Under the pieces are notes generated by a model. The model was not told where the DNA came from. It was given only the letters and a program-made list of their open reading frames with translations, and searched no databases. This document shows, piece after piece, positions 37,226 to 49,998 of a DNA stretch of 64,000 nucleotides; within the stretch, counting starts at the first letter, position 1; each line of letters opens with the position of its first letter. The DNA comes from Gymnogyps californianus (taxonomy: Eukaryota; Chordata; Aves; Accipitriformes; Cathartidae): NCBI RefSeq assembly GCF_018139145.2, contig NC_059486.1, forward strand, positions 9,362,001-9,426,000, read 5' to 3'. The position numbers were made by a program, and so were the translations under genes.

Positions 37226-40200
37226 GCTGTGCAATCGCATTACACTTAGTTTACAGTCGGGTCAGTCAAAGCACAGGGAAGTTAAGGGCCTGGGCTTGAT
37301 GAGGACTGCATGCCCAAAACTCTGCTTGAACCTGATGGAAGTGTTGAACGTGCAGTATGCAGAAAATTCAACATTGCGCATCGTAGGCAAGTTCTTCCAT
37401 CACATCGGGATGCGGCCAGGGCAGAGCCACAGGCTTCTCTGTTCAGCTTCTGGGGTTGCAGCCGTGCTGCTGGGCAGAAGAGCAGTGGCTGCAGGCAGCC
37501 AAATTCAGGTAGAGAAAGGCACTGACAGTGGCAATTTTTGACTGGCTTCTCTGAAAAGCTGGATGTGGTTCCTTCTGCCATTGCACTGCTATTGTTGCTC
37601 TTTCCTGAAAACATTTTTTTTCTGAATAAGCCATGAAGACTTGTGGAGTCCGTATTTGCATATATCTAATGAGAAGAAATAAAACCTAGAAGAGAGAGAG
37701 GGAGTAGCAAAAGCTGTCCTCAGTGGCGTTCGTCTGTGAGTGATGATTATGTAGTCGCATCTAAAATGTATTTCCCACCCCCATTCAATTAACAAGTCAG
37801 TATTTTAATGGACAGAGCTGACAGCTGCAAAAATCCATCCCCCAGAGAGAGAGATTCCAGCACCTGAGAGCAGTCTGCAAAGCCTAGCGTACCGTTCCTC
37901 ATTAGGAAGGAAAGAGAAATGTCCTCATGGGAGCATCCTACCGCTGTAAGGAGCTGCCTCCAGAGGATTTTTGCAGGGGGCTGGAAAGAGAATGAATCTA
38001 AGCCCAAACTAGCAGCTCAGTTTTGCAAAGCAGTGATGCTCTAGCCTTCATCCAGTGAAGCCTGTGTTTAGCTTTAAATACATAAAAAGGAAAATAAAGA
38101 AAGTGGTGTGTGTTTCTTCCCCGTACCTCCTTCCCTTTTTTATCATGGTTAACACTTAAGGAATACCTAAATATTCCCTCAAAGGCTTATTTCATTTCAG
38201 AGCTACTGAATTCCCTTTTCTTGGTCATGTCCTTCTTTTATTTCAGTTTCTAGATGAAATTTAGTCCTTGGTAGCCTAAAATATGGTTTTCAGTGATACA
38301 GGATGTGACAGAGGGATATATATAGGGTATGTCTGGTCCTGTGTACAGGAGAGCTCTCAGCCTTTTTAGGCAAGTCTATCTTCAGGCATGGCTCTAGGAA
38401 CTATAAGCAGGCAGATGCATTTTACCAAATAACTTGAATTTATAAATGCCATCCATCTTCCAGAGATCCTGGTGTATAAGTATATGCATCAACAGAAGAT
38501 GGATATGTCCAGCCAAGAGTACCCAGGACCATGCATGGTTTTCATAGAGCTTTGAGACCACCTCTAACTAGCGACTGATTCAACAGAAAGTCTTCACAAA
38601 TAACAGCACCAAACAAAGAAGTGCTGGAATTTCTTGCACACACAAAAGGGGGACTGTGGGGTGTGGGAGAGGTGTGCTGGTGGTGACCCCGCTGCAGTTT
38701 CTTTGTAGGGTTTGTGACGTCTGGCCTCAGTTTCCTCCAGCCTTTTTGACTGAATGGGTGCAGGGATCTGGCTGAGCGCCCCACTTCAGTCCAAAGTCAT
38801 CTGTGAAAGCCAGATGTTTGCCTTTGTAACCACCATTGAATCTTGTCCCCCCAGCTCATGATCCAGGGAATGCATCTCACTCTGTAAGGGTGGAATGTGA
38901 GAGTTAATCAAGGTATTTCAACTTCTTTGTCAGAAACAGTGCCGATCAAATGTGTTTCTATCAACAGCTGCCTTTTTCAATTATGCAGAGAAAACATGAC
39001 AGGGATAGTATGCACTGCAGTATAGGCTTGTAATGATCTGAGAGGTTGCAATGGCTTTCAAACTGAGAAAAAGTGGAAGGGAGAGATGCTGAAGCGGTAC
39101 CAGTAATGTGAGTGCTACAGCAGAATCCATTACAGATAAGTAATAGCAGTGCTTCAGCAAATGAACCTTTTCAAGGGTACCAAATAGTTCCTGCCATAGG
39201 TTGGACTGTGTTCTGCAACATCGGGATATGTATTAGAACCAGGAGCAAAGAATTGTTTTATCCAACCATATCTTGGCTGTTTGTTTGAAGCCTTTTTAAC
39301 CTCCTGCTGTAGAAATGGTGAACTACTGATGAGAAAAAGGACCTGATGTGATAACACCTTTCCAGCAGCCACCTGCTGCTACTGGTGGGATCCACCAATA
39401 CATGGGTAAAAAATGTGTTCATTTTCCCGGCCAGGGCAGTTTTTCACGTGTGTATGAAACTGCCTCATGAATGTTTCTCAGATGTCGTGGGCAAATAACT
39501 TGTGAATAGCTTTCTGTACAAATTGAAGAAACATGCAGGTATCTGGGACAAGAGAGGCTTTGTAGCGGCAGTATAACATTAGTGCATTACAAAGGAGACT
39601 TCTTAAAATAGGTTTTAGACCTTTTCCATCATCTTTGTTTCTATAGGGCATTTTCATGGTGTATACATATAAGCTTGGGCCACAGATAGAGCATTCTCTA
39701 TTCTACTAGAAAAACTAGAATTTTCCTGATGTCTTTTTACAATAGCACTGTTAGGAATGATGCTGTATCTGCCAGATGGTCCAAAATCGCCTCCCTTTCA
39801 ATAGAAGAGGGAGCACAGCTCATTCTTCTAGGTCAGCTCCAAAAGTGTTCAGTTTCTCAAATGATTTTACAGTTTTCCTGATTCAGCAGTCTGGTCTGTT
39901 GGGATCCCACTGAAATGGGGGGATCTGTCCCCAGGGCCTGGGCAGATCCTGTAGATCAGACTGCAGGATGACTACCCGTGATCTTGCACTAGGCACTATG
40001 CAACCTGCAGCTGAATTGCAAGTCAAACATGGAGCTGCAGGCTCTTGTTGGTTTTCCACCTTAAAGTTAGTCAAGTTTACATTTTAAAATTGTGGGCTAT
40101 AGTAGCAACACCTAGCTCCTACCTTGAATTTTAAAGAGGCAGGTGATGTGACCAGTACCGAGATGCAGAGAAAGTGTGGACAAATGAAACTAGCAAATGT

Positions 40201-40317
40201 CACTAGCTTGTATTGCATTGAAATAATGCTTGTGTTCATATGGGAAATGATCTCAAAATTTGTTGTCATGTAGTGCTGCTCATTGACAGGTTTCAGATTG
40301 CTTTGTAAAGGAAAGCA

Positions 40318-40430
40318 GAACCACAGTTTTACACATAAAGAAATTGATGCTCGGAGAAGGGAGATGATTTATCTGAAATCATCCAGTTGGTCAGTGGCAG
40401 ATCTGAGGGCAGAGTCTCTTCGTCTGAAAA
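40318..40430 (-). repeat. MIR-like SINE relic
   Basis: 'ttttacacataaagaaattg', 'ctcggagaagggagatgatt' and 'cagtggcagatctgagggca' follow the reverse complement of the MIR consensus in the right order and spacing (ATTTTACAGATAAGGAAACTGAGG, GTCACACAGCTAGTAAGTGG). This is the clearest of the MIR-like relics in the window. Confidence 0.7.
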
Positions 40431-41041
40431 TTTTTCCTTTTCTAAAGACTGACCTCAGCAAACACAGAAATGTTAATCGTGGAACATCCTCACAAAGGCT
40501 GAAATGTATCTGCTGGAGTTGACTTCAGGAAGTCCCTTGCCAAACTTCACACCATGATTGTTCCATGGCTCTCGACATGCACTTACTTTTAATATGTGGG
40601 TAAGGGGACTCCTCATTTCTGACAAAGCTTATGGGTTTTTCTTGTGTATTAATCTTCAAATAAAGTGTTGTCTCGCTCTTGTGCTACTCTGTATGGTGGT
40701 GAACTTCAGCTCCAGCACAGAGGTTGTGTCTGTAAAACAAACAAAAACCAGCCTGATTCTTCACTTACACGCATGGAGTACTTGACTTCACATCTTGTGT
40801 CTGTCTCACAGACAGCTGGTCCAAGTGTGTCTGGCAGTGTGCTAGTTATTCGGGCGGCTCTGGTCCCACAGGGCCCTCTGTCCATTGGGGGATGAAGTGC
40901 AATGTGTTTGCACGCTAATAGATAAATTTAAAATGTAGACTTGAAGACTAAGAACTGTTTTGTCTGTGTAAATTTGTTATGAGGTGGGTTCTGTAGTAGC
41001 TAATAAGCAACTTAACTTTTTGCTTTAATCTCTCTGTACAG

Positions 41042-41159
41042 GACACCAGCCATGATTGGATGCTCGTTTGTAGTGGACCGAGAGTATTTTGGTGAGATTG
41101 GCTTGCTTGACCCTGGTATGGAGGTCTATGGAGGAGAAAACATTGAATTAGGCATGAGG
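41042..41159 (+). CDS. GALNT9: GALNT9 exon D: Gly-Gly-Glu-Asn motif exon
   Basis: This 118-bp exon completes the Arg codon from exon C, encodes 39 codons beginning TPAMIGCSFVVDREYFGEIG and ends cleanly after AGG (phase 0) before the strong donor AGG|GTGAGT. It contains DPGMEVYGGENIELGMR. YGGEN at 41127-41141 takes the place of the WGGEN found in most GalNAc-transferases, and IGCSF replaces the usual AGGLF. Both changes are shared by GALNT9-group enzymes as I recall them and may alter donor-sugar or acceptor handling. The next exon should begin with residues like VWQCGGSMEVLPC; I searched by eye to the end of the window and did not find it. Confidence 0.96.
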
Positions 41160-42604
41160 GTGAGTACAAAGAAGAGACTTCGTGCCATGTCCATTTGCAA
41201 AGAAAGACGGGGAGCCTGTGGCCAAACAGAATTGTTGTCTGACTGATAGGCTATTACACTGAAGTAATTGATACTGCAACACTATCTGGAACTGACAGTC
41301 CCAGTAAATGAATGTTCCTGGCCTTGCTGGCCTTGAGAGAACTGATAACAGTCAGAAATATGGTCTATTGGTTCATTCTGTCAGTGTCTGAACCCAACGA
41401 GACAGATTTTCCCCTTTCCCAGTAGCTCTGCTTGTGCAAACAGCTACACTAAGTCTTCATGTGCTCATTGTGCCTAGATGATGTTGTATGCTTGTGGCCT
41501 AGCAGATGCAGTACCAACAGAAACCTCAGGCCAGGCTGGTAGAAGTCAGTTGTAATGTTCTACGTACAACACATGATGAATGCTGTGGTATTTTAAAACT
41601 TTAAGTGTCCTCCTTCTAGAATAAGAACTACAGGGTACAGGTATTCAATCCTGTCGGATAGATCAGTGCAAAGTGTGGACAGATGACTTTGGGACAGCAT
41701 CAGTCCACCCTGTGCTTCTGGATCTATAGGAGGTTTGATACTTGTGATCCTTTGCCCTTGTTTTCAAGGTGGTGCTTGCCAGCAAGTCCTTCTGAAGTCC
41801 AAGGAACATGTCTTTGCTTAGCACTTGACAATTAGGCCACTTAATGTTGCATGAACACAGTTTCCTCATTATAAAGCTGACTGTTTAATTATTTTCCCCT
41901 TACTCTTTATTCCCTGCTTCACAGTAACACGTCCCTGGTGCATGTAATGTGCTCATTAAAGCATATATTCTGCTCATGGTGAAACACTGAACATCAAATT
42001 AGTCCATTCTTTATCTGACTCTTTTTTTCTAAAATGGCTACAAGCTCCTTCACACCAGTGGGCTGCGGAAGAAGGTCACTGCAGCAAGAGTTTATTTTCA
42101 CGTATGGGTGTGTATTTATTATTCCAGCATCGCAAGAGGGATAGGGTTTGTAATGGGACTGTGTGAATACACTGCTTATACTTTAAGGTTCAGAATTCAC
42201 ATGGGGACAGAAAAACTGCTACCACAAATCATCCAATTTTCCTTAAGAGGGTCAGGCTATTACCAGGATTGTGTGAGCTTTCCTTTATCATTGTGCAGGG
42301 CTTTGAGCTGTTTGAAACTTTTTCCACATGGCTGCTCCCAGAATAGATTGAACGCTCTGGCAAAACTCTGGCGTAGCTGATGAATAAGCCTCCTAAGAAA
42401 TCTGAAAGCTGTCGCTCTTCCTTAGACGAGAAGAACTTGCTGAGTACGATTAGGGCTCCTGGTAAACAGAGGCAAAGGTTTTAATAGGATTATGAAATGG
42501 CACTTGCTTTAAGAGACAAGGATTCGAAGCAAGCGAGGACAGGTTTTCAGGGGTAGGGAACCTGTTAAAGTCTGCAGAAACCTAGGATCTAGAAACTAGC
42601 TCTC

Positions 42605-42657
42605 ATTCTTTGGGTTTGGTTTTTGTTTTGGTTTTTTTTTTGGTTTGGGGTTTTTTG
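42605..42657. repeat. G/T-only low-complexity tract
   Basis: Almost purely T and G (GGGTTTGGTTTTTGTTTTGG and following), with no A or C over most of its length. Confidence 0.85.
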
Positions 42658-43124
42658 CCCTATAAAGAATAATTAACCCTACTGTTTGAAAAAGACTTTA
42701 TGAAAGTACAGGAGTATGAGTGAGTTCGTTCTGAAATAAGCTGTATGTCCATAGCATGGATCTGTTACTCTATGTTTTCAGCCTGATCTAGCACGGTAAG
42801 TAATAGTGTCTGCCTCCTAATTTGCAAGTCCTACGCGTGATCCCCTCCTGTGTGTCTTTCAGAGCTGTCAAAAACTAGCAGCGTGAAAATGCACAGGAAC
42901 CTTCTCCCTTCCCTCTAGGATATTTATAAAATCACTGTGAATTTACAAAGGTTTTTTTTTAACTTCAGAATCTCAAAGTAAGTTGCAAAAAATCATTCCT
43001 TTCCCACGACCTGATGTACTGACCCACGCAGGGATATTTGGCATATCCCCTACACGTGCACAGAGGGAGGCTGTTGCCCAGGTGTGACTCTGCTTGTGTG
43101 GAGCAATGAAAGACAGAAAAGGGA

Positions 43125-43183
43125 AGGAATAAATGAATGAATGAGTAAAGAGCAAGAAATAATACAATAATAAATAATAAAAT
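43125..43183. repeat. AATG / AATA simple-repeat tract
   Basis: Three to four AATG units followed by A-rich AATA-type units (ATAATACAATAATAAATAAT). Confidence 0.8.
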
Positions 43184-43889
43184 GGTGGGCAAGTGGTGGC
43201 ACGCGTTTGGCTGAAAACAGTCCCTATTTAAAATAGCTGTAACAATAATCCTTTAAACTTTTTTGCAAACTATTATCATGTTACTGCTAAAAGAAAAGGG
43301 ATTAGGCTTGGAGTGTCTGAATTAGATTACATTGCATCTAATGAACCCTCATTTAAATTGTTTTAATAAAGTGGAATAGGGAAAGTCAGTGAAACTAATG
43401 AGCTGATTTGGGAGGATACTGTTTGATAACTCAGCTAATCCCCCTTAAATATATTGTTTATTAAAAAATCATCATCTTGGGTATTCTGCTATTGGCTTTT
43501 CCCTTTTCTAAATTCCATAGATGGAAATTTTTAAATAAATAAACTAAGTGATTTTCTGTATTGAGTAAGCAGTGCATAAACTGACTGGGGCTACCACACC
43601 TATTGAAAATATTTAGGGCTCTGCAGCTCTTTTTTTAACTCACGTTATTTTTTGTGTAAACTTCATATTGGTTAGAGCTGTGACATTCTCCTAATGGGGT
43701 AGCTTTGCAGTAAAGCCAATGTCTGTTTGCCAAGCTAGGGAGATTCTGGTTTGGTTGAGAAAAAGCACCACCTGTTCTGGGAAATAAAAGGGAGATGGAC
43801 ATGATTGCAGGCTTGTGATAGAAAGAAAATAGATGGACACTTATATAATGTCATCTTGTACTGTATTTTTCAAAGATGACAGTTTCACC

Positions 43890-44015
43890 ACAAGATTGAT
43901 AAATACAGGACTGAATTCTGTTATGGACAAATGGTGCTATTCTCTTAGTCTTCACCAACCAGCTACTTAAGCTGATGGGAATTGTCTGTGCGTACCTAAA
44001 AGCTGATTTTGGCCA
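43890..44015. repeat. Possible old amniote repeat relic (CTGAATTTGGCC type)
   Basis: Contains 'ggactgaattctgttatgg' and, about 95 bp on, 'tacctaaaagctgattttgg' ending in CC. This is like the inverted CTGAATTTGGCC ends remembered from old amniote palindromes. Confidence 0.35.
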
Positions 44016-44986
44016 GGAATTTACAAAGTCAAATCGTGGCTGACTCCTATGTGGATGAGGTGCCCTTCACAAGCATGGGCAACTTGGCTTGTTAGCCGCA
44101 TTCAGGCAAGCACCACCGCCGCTCTGCCTCTTGTATCCACGTGGATCCAGTGAGCGGTAGATAGCCTTATTTTCATTTCAGCTGTGGTTCAGCTGTCCTT
44201 TTCCCAACCTGGAGGAAGAGATAAAGAAAAATAATGGTACTTTGTCCTGCAGCAAAGCTGTGGATGTGTCTGTGCCTGAAGAAGACACCCTAAACTCAGG
44301 GTAGATCATGTTCATCTTTGCTGCTCCTGGACATCAAATAGTCTCTCTGACCTGTAGTACAGAGAGATGTCCCAATAGTAAGAGAAATTCAAGCAATGCT
44401 TGAATGTAGAGGAAGACAAGGATCCCTTTAAGTGAGGGTCCCAAATTAGGATCCTGTAAGAAACTGCATGGTTTGCAGGCATCATATAAGTTCCCTTCCT
44501 AGCGGGAGCTACAGACACACTTAATTATTTAGAAAGGGATCATATAAACATTAAAAGCCTCATTTATGATTTGACCTAATACAAGCAGTTTATGGTGCAT
44601 CTTTTTATAGCTAGTCATTAATCATTGCACTAAGGATCTCTCTCTTCCTCTGGTGCTCCAGTGATAAGGTGAATGAATTGCTGTTCTTTTTATTTTGTAC
44701 CCATCAACTGTACTGGTGGGTGGGAAGAGATCAAGCATTTATTTTAAAGGATGCTCTAGTACAAATTAAATTCTGCTCCCCCATTAAGAATCCAAACAAA
44801 TGAAATAAAAAATATGTTGCCACATTGACAAGTGAAAGCAAAACTTTTTCTCTTTTATGGCCAGCATCAACTGGCCATACTACTTTATTCTCAATACCAC
44901 TGTGATATACCTCAAAGGAGGGAATCTGCATCAGTTGATGAATTCTTAGAGGTGCTAACTCTGGTATTTGAAAAATCCCAACAGAC

Positions 44987-45026
44987 ACCCACCCCCTGCC
45001 CCCCACCCCGATCCCCCCCCCCCGCC
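44987..45026 (-). repeat. C-rich tract (G-quadruplex potential on minus strand)
   Basis: Successive C runs of 3, 5, 6, 4 and 11 bases separated by one to three other bases. The minus strand therefore has at least four G runs with short loops, which could fold as a G-quadruplex. The 92- and 91-codon frames overlapping it are not gene-like. Confidence 0.75.
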
Positions 45027-46971
45027 AAACTAATGTTTAAGAGGTCCTGGCCAGAGAAATCAATTAGAGATGTCCCTAGGTACCAGTGTGACAAATTAAC
45101 TCTATGGTGAATTCAAGCGATGGCTTAGTTCTCCAGCAGAGCTTAGCTGGATGCTTAAGGTTAGTTGTGACCTCGGCTCATGCAGATGTGTCACAGGTAA
45201 CTGTGGCCAGGTTTGACAACTGGCAACGGCATGGCCCTGGGAACACACAGTTCATCCGGACTGAAAAGAATCGTCTGAAAACAGGATAAAAGCTCAGTCA
45301 GATCCTTTGCGCTCTCTGCTGTTGTGATGACATTGCTAATGGTGGCCAAGCTGCCGAGCTGAAAGCAAGCATGGGTTATGCATATAGAAATGCAGTCCCA
45401 CCTCTGGGCTTTGCAGAAATACTGTGTGTACTGTAAAAAAAAAAAATTATGCAGATTCACTGAAATCTCTTTACGAGGAAATAAAACTCGTTACCTAATG
45501 GACTTTGATACACAAGCAAATCATTATACTTTCCAAACTTATGCTATATGGTCCGGCTTTACTTTCTTTAAAAACAGATGAACTACATTTTCTCTGAACA
45601 GAAATGCCAGTGGTAGATTGTTGAGTAGTGAATTCTTGACCTGATTTTATTACCTTTACCTAAGGAGATTCAGATTCCTTTGAGCAGTCAGTGTTTTAAA
45701 TGCAGATTCTAGGCTGGTATGCTGTAATAAAAATGTCATAAGGTTTATGTATAGCAAACTTTAATTCTGAATTCTGGACAACGCTTTTTACCCTGTGTGA
45801 TTCATGAGGCCAGGCCCCTGGTCTTAGAGCTAAGAAGTAAGTAGGAACGCTGTTCTGCAGAGTTTCTCAAAATTTCAGGGTTTTTTCCCACATGCTGTGG
45901 TAAAATACAAGTGAAAATTGTACAAAAATACAGGTTAATCAAAATGTCTTGTTTCCGTAAATCCAAAAATACTTCATTTTTATTTTGACCTTTCCCAAGC
46001 TGTGATTTCTAGTATAAATTAATTCAGTTTCAAATGAAAAGTTTGAAAAGACAGCCTTTCAGTTTGAAGATGTTTAATCACTTAAATGATGTTAACAAAA
46101 ATTCACAATTGCTGGCATCTGAAAATGTAGTGCACTCTGTCCTTAGGCATGCCTATTCACACTGGAGTGCGATAAATCAGCATTTTCAGTGTGTAGTTAA
46201 ATGCTACTAAAATGTTTCTGACCAGTTCTACACTGAACTCTACACTGCCTAAGCAAAATCCTAATAAGTGATGTAATCTACTGTTATTGGAAGTTGCCCT
46301 GTTGCATAGGTTGCAAAGATCTCTGTGATAAATTTCCTAGGTCTCACCCTCCAGATAAGCCGTGTAGGTAAAGGCGTCCTCTCTTCCATCTCCAGTTTAA
46401 TTCAGCATTTTTATAGGCATTTCCTAAAGTAAAAGAATGTTAAGCTTGTAAAGTCAAGCATTAAGAAACCATGAAAGGATTGAATTCATGGTGCCTGGAT
46501 TACATTAATTCGCAGCTCCTTTCCCTCTTCAAAATAGGGATTGGAATAGTCTATTCTATGGTGATGTGCATATATGATGTGCCAGTTCCTCTGCCCGTCT
46601 AAATGTTCAGCATCTTTTAATTCCAGCGGAGTTTCATTGATTCAAACAGGATGAGATTAGGCTTGACATTTGTACATAGCAATAATGCATTCTGTCTGGA
46701 AAAGGAGACAGACTTAGTTGTAAGTGAAGATGCTCATGCAGGCATTAAATCCCAGGCTGCTGAACCCTGGAGTGTTCGAAGTCACCACGAATCACTGCTG
46801 CCCCCGTTGCCAAAGTGTGCAACTGCCAGTCCCAACGGGCTACGCGGGGTGATAATGGTGTTAACAGCCTGGAGAAAGCTGTTAGCAGCCCTGGTTACTC
46901 TGGTCCTGGCTCTGTGGTTGTATTCTCCCAGTTACTGGTGCTCATGCCTCCGTGCAGTGAACCAGAGAGAG

Positions 46972-47007
46972 TTCTGGTAGAGAATAGTGCTCTGGTAGAG
47001 AGCAGTG
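46972..47007. repeat. Two-copy 18-bp tandem duplication
   Basis: TTCTGGTAGAGAATAGTG is followed directly by CTCTGGTAGAGAGCAGTG, differing at three positions. It is a small local duplication with no sign of function. Confidence 0.75.
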
Positions 47008-49304
47008 CTGTCAGCAAATAAGAAAACCATGAAAAAGCAGATGAAGAGGACAGGCTGAATTCCAGTGTGACAACCAGCGCCTGATGCCAGGTTTCAAATG
47101 TCTGACATCAACAACGTTTCAAACCGGAGGATTTTCCATGTAAAGGGTCTTCCCACACAGGAAAGAGAGGAATGTGAAAACAGTGTAAAGCAAAGCCAAA
47201 CAGCTGAAAGATAGCCCTTGGCCCGTTCCCACTAAGTTAGAGTACCCGGGTTTTTCTCCTACTGGATCATTTGTATTGTCTTAATTGTACTGTAAATGGG
47301 ATGCACAATCTTGTTTCTGGGGAGAGAATCCAACTCCCTACCTGTCTGCAATTTCTTTGAACCAGTGTGGTTTTTTCCTTTCTTTTTATTAAATTGAAGA
47401 TAACTGTAACCTTGAATGGAAAACAATGTTTTCATCAGAACATAGCGCAATGGTGCTCTAGCATGAAATTGCCAGCAAACTACAGGACTAGAGCTTGTGA
47501 ATACCGTTAAAAACACTCTCTAAAGTGGGAGCATTGGAAATAGCTCAGAAAAGAGCATCTGGCCATTTGGCTTCAATATCACATCATGCTCCATCGAGTG
47601 TAACATTTTATGTTACAAACTCTTTCATGTACTAGGACATTATAAAAGCACAAGGCTGGAAATTTCAGAAAGAGATCAACAGCAAAAGAACTGAGGAAAG
47701 AAAATGCTTCCTTAGTCTTTGCTGCTTTCTTCTCAGCCACTTTCTCGCAGGTTTAATCTAAATCTAACACAGGTTCCTCTGCAGTGGCAAGTGTGAACTG
47801 AATGAGAGAGAGAGGAAAAACGCAGAGAAGTTGAGCGTGCTAATTGTGTTGAGATTGAAATAGGTTTCACTTGCCTAATGACAAGACTGAATCAAAAGCC
47901 TAGAGATGAGCTACAGCTGGTCAGAAACTTTCTGGTACAACATATTTTCTGTTGCAAAATAACTCATCCAAAACTCCAAATGTTCCGTAGAACTCTAAAT
48001 TTTGATGCTGATTACTGAAAGCCTGGCTTGGGCTGTTGTGTACCCAGAGGTGCCCAACTGTCAGTCCTTAGCTGGGTGCCCAGTACACCTGGCAAAAGGT
48101 TTCTTTGAGTTTTTTGGAACCATTTTGAATCTCTTTCAGAACTCTTAAAAAAAAAAAGATATATCTATCAGTGCTGTGGAAAACATCTTCTTTCCACTCA
48201 AAAAATGAAATGCAAAAGTGTTTCAGGATACCAGCTGTTCCCAGAGCAAGGAGATGCCCGTTTTCTAACTGACCTTTTGGGTAGCTCCCCAGGTGGTTCT
48301 TGTTTTTCTGGGGATGAGAGGTTTAATCTGATCCTCTAGGAAGTATAGGGGGCTCTTAGGATGGCAGGAGTCCCTTCAGCCTGGACTTCTGCAATTGGAG
48401 CAAAGCCTTGGTTTGGGCTAGTGTCCTGTGTGGAGGTCCCTTGACCCAGACCAGCAGCCTGGGTAAGTCCGGGAGGAGCAGCCAGGGGATGCGAGAACAG
48501 CAGCCCAAGCTGCTTTCCTTGGCCGTGGCCAGGGTTCCTACGTGTGGTTGTGTTGCTGGAGGGTTTTCCCGGGTACCATCCTCCAGGCAAACCTTCTCAT
48601 TTGGGAAAATGTACTTCAGCCTTAGAGGTGAGCTGTCAGATTTATAGGATCCTCCAGTCTTGAGTGCAAGGTCTGGAGATGGGGTGGTAGGTGTTGAAAT
48701 GTATAAATTGCCATCTGTCGCTGAGGTGTTACCCTTGTAGGAAAATTCAAGTCAATGTTATTTACGATGTTAAACAGATGCACATAAATCCTTACCACTG
48801 GCGAGTGGAAGCATTCTTGTCACATGAGCGTGAGGAAAACAGAGCTGATCTTTGATGAGTTGTGGGTTTGGAGGGGGCAAGTGTTGTGGGGTTTAGGTTT
48901 GTTTGGTTTAGTTTTCATTCTGCCTGGAAAACTTTGGGAGATAATATGACATTTTTCACTGTATCTTTTGCAGTCTGCTAAAGAAATGTCTAGCTGACTA
49001 ATAATTATCCTTGCAATAGTGTTGCCTGAATAGAGCAAAGCATGTTGAGCTGACCTGTGTGACACAGACGTCCAAGCTGAGGAGCAGGGAAGGAATAATG
49101 CATGTACCTGTGTTGTTAAATAAAGGTTCACCCCTTGGCGCCAAGAAATTATTACATTATCTGCATTGTGTGTAATTCACAGAAAAAAAGCAACTTAACA
49201 CTGTGCATGAAAGAGACAAACTATTTTCTGTTGAAGGCAGCAGAAGATTGGCCACCAATGAGAAATTTTTAATGCAAGTCTTTCATAAATTTGGTTTTAA
49301 TGGC

Positions 49305-49485
49305 CTGCGTAGTGCAATGGGAATATTCACAACAAAGGAGCCCCCGGACAGGGCGGCTGTGTCATATAGCAGGTCAAGCGCTTGACTGGGGAATACTCAC
49401 CAGCTGCATGATCTTGAGGACTCTGTTTCCTACCCTTCCTCTTCAGTTTGCCCACCTGCAAATGACAATGATAATATTAACTGTA
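49305..49485 (+). repeat. MIR-like SINE relic
   Basis: 'gcttgactggggaatac', 'cagctgcatgatcttgagga', 'cttcagtttgcccacctgca' and 'aatgacaatgataatatta' follow the MIR consensus in forward order (CTAGCTGTGTGACCTTGGGC, CTCAGTTTCC...CTGTAAAATGGGGATAATAATA). The element covers most of the core and 3' region. Confidence 0.7.
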
Positions 49486-49981
49486 TAGTGGGCAAAACAG
49501 TACAGGGAACGGTAAAGTTGTCATCTCTAGAGTGGCAGAAAATGTCCTCTGAAAGGAGTGCAGATGAGCTCTTATTATTTGTTTTGCAGTTAACATTTCA
49601 GAAAGGCACTATGGCCAGGAAGGTGGCAGGGAGAGACCGTTTCTCCCCCAAAGAGCTCACAGAGGAATGAGACCCAGCATAGAGGGGCTGGAATGGGGCA
49701 CAGAGCAGGGAAACAGATCCCCGTTCAGCTGAGCACAGGCAGAAAATACACAGATGTGAGTGTCTGTGGGCATGATGGCAGTCCTTGGCACAGAGTCAAA
49801 ACAGTAAGCAGATGAGAAGTTCATCTGTTGCCACATAATCTTCCTCCTGCAAGTAAACCCTAAAATATTTTCCCAAGCTTGCCTCAGTTTTGTGATTCTT
49901 CCTTTTTGGTACTGGTGGCAGTGAGCATTTGCTTGCATTCATGTCATAGAAGGACACCAGTCATCAATTGTTCAAACAACC

Positions 49982-49998
49982 AAAAAAAAAAAAAAAAA
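49982..49998. repeat. Poly(A) run
   Basis: About 17 consecutive A; no retroposon body was recognised upstream. Confidence 0.9.

Larger units (their letters stand above)
30201..41041 (+). other. GALNT9: GALNT9 intron between exons C and D
   Basis: This 10.8-kb intron goes from GTAAAT at 30201 to TTGCTTTAATCTCTCTGTACAG (AG at 41040-41041). It holds the complete solo LTR at 35618-36193, two MIR-like relics (37.1 and 40.3 kb), a palindromic repeat relic near 32.1 kb, a perfect 10-bp hairpin at 32927-32951 and a T-rich tract near 35.1 kb. Open frames such as 34317-34673 and 37164-37541 have no recognisable protein similarity. Confidence 0.88.

Noticed and set aside
37164..37541. 125-codon plus-strand open frame
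   Set aside because: Its start lies in a MIR-like SINE relic and the translation matches no family.
15673..41159. The gene could be GALNT17, GALNT18 or GALNT8 instead of GALNT9
   Set aside because: The exon B and C residues (FNLDQYVNKRYPGLVK, YNTFEVQQYANAAHG, PPQDWLDKGDESAP) agree with GALNT9 as remembered and differ clearly from GALNT17, the closest relative.
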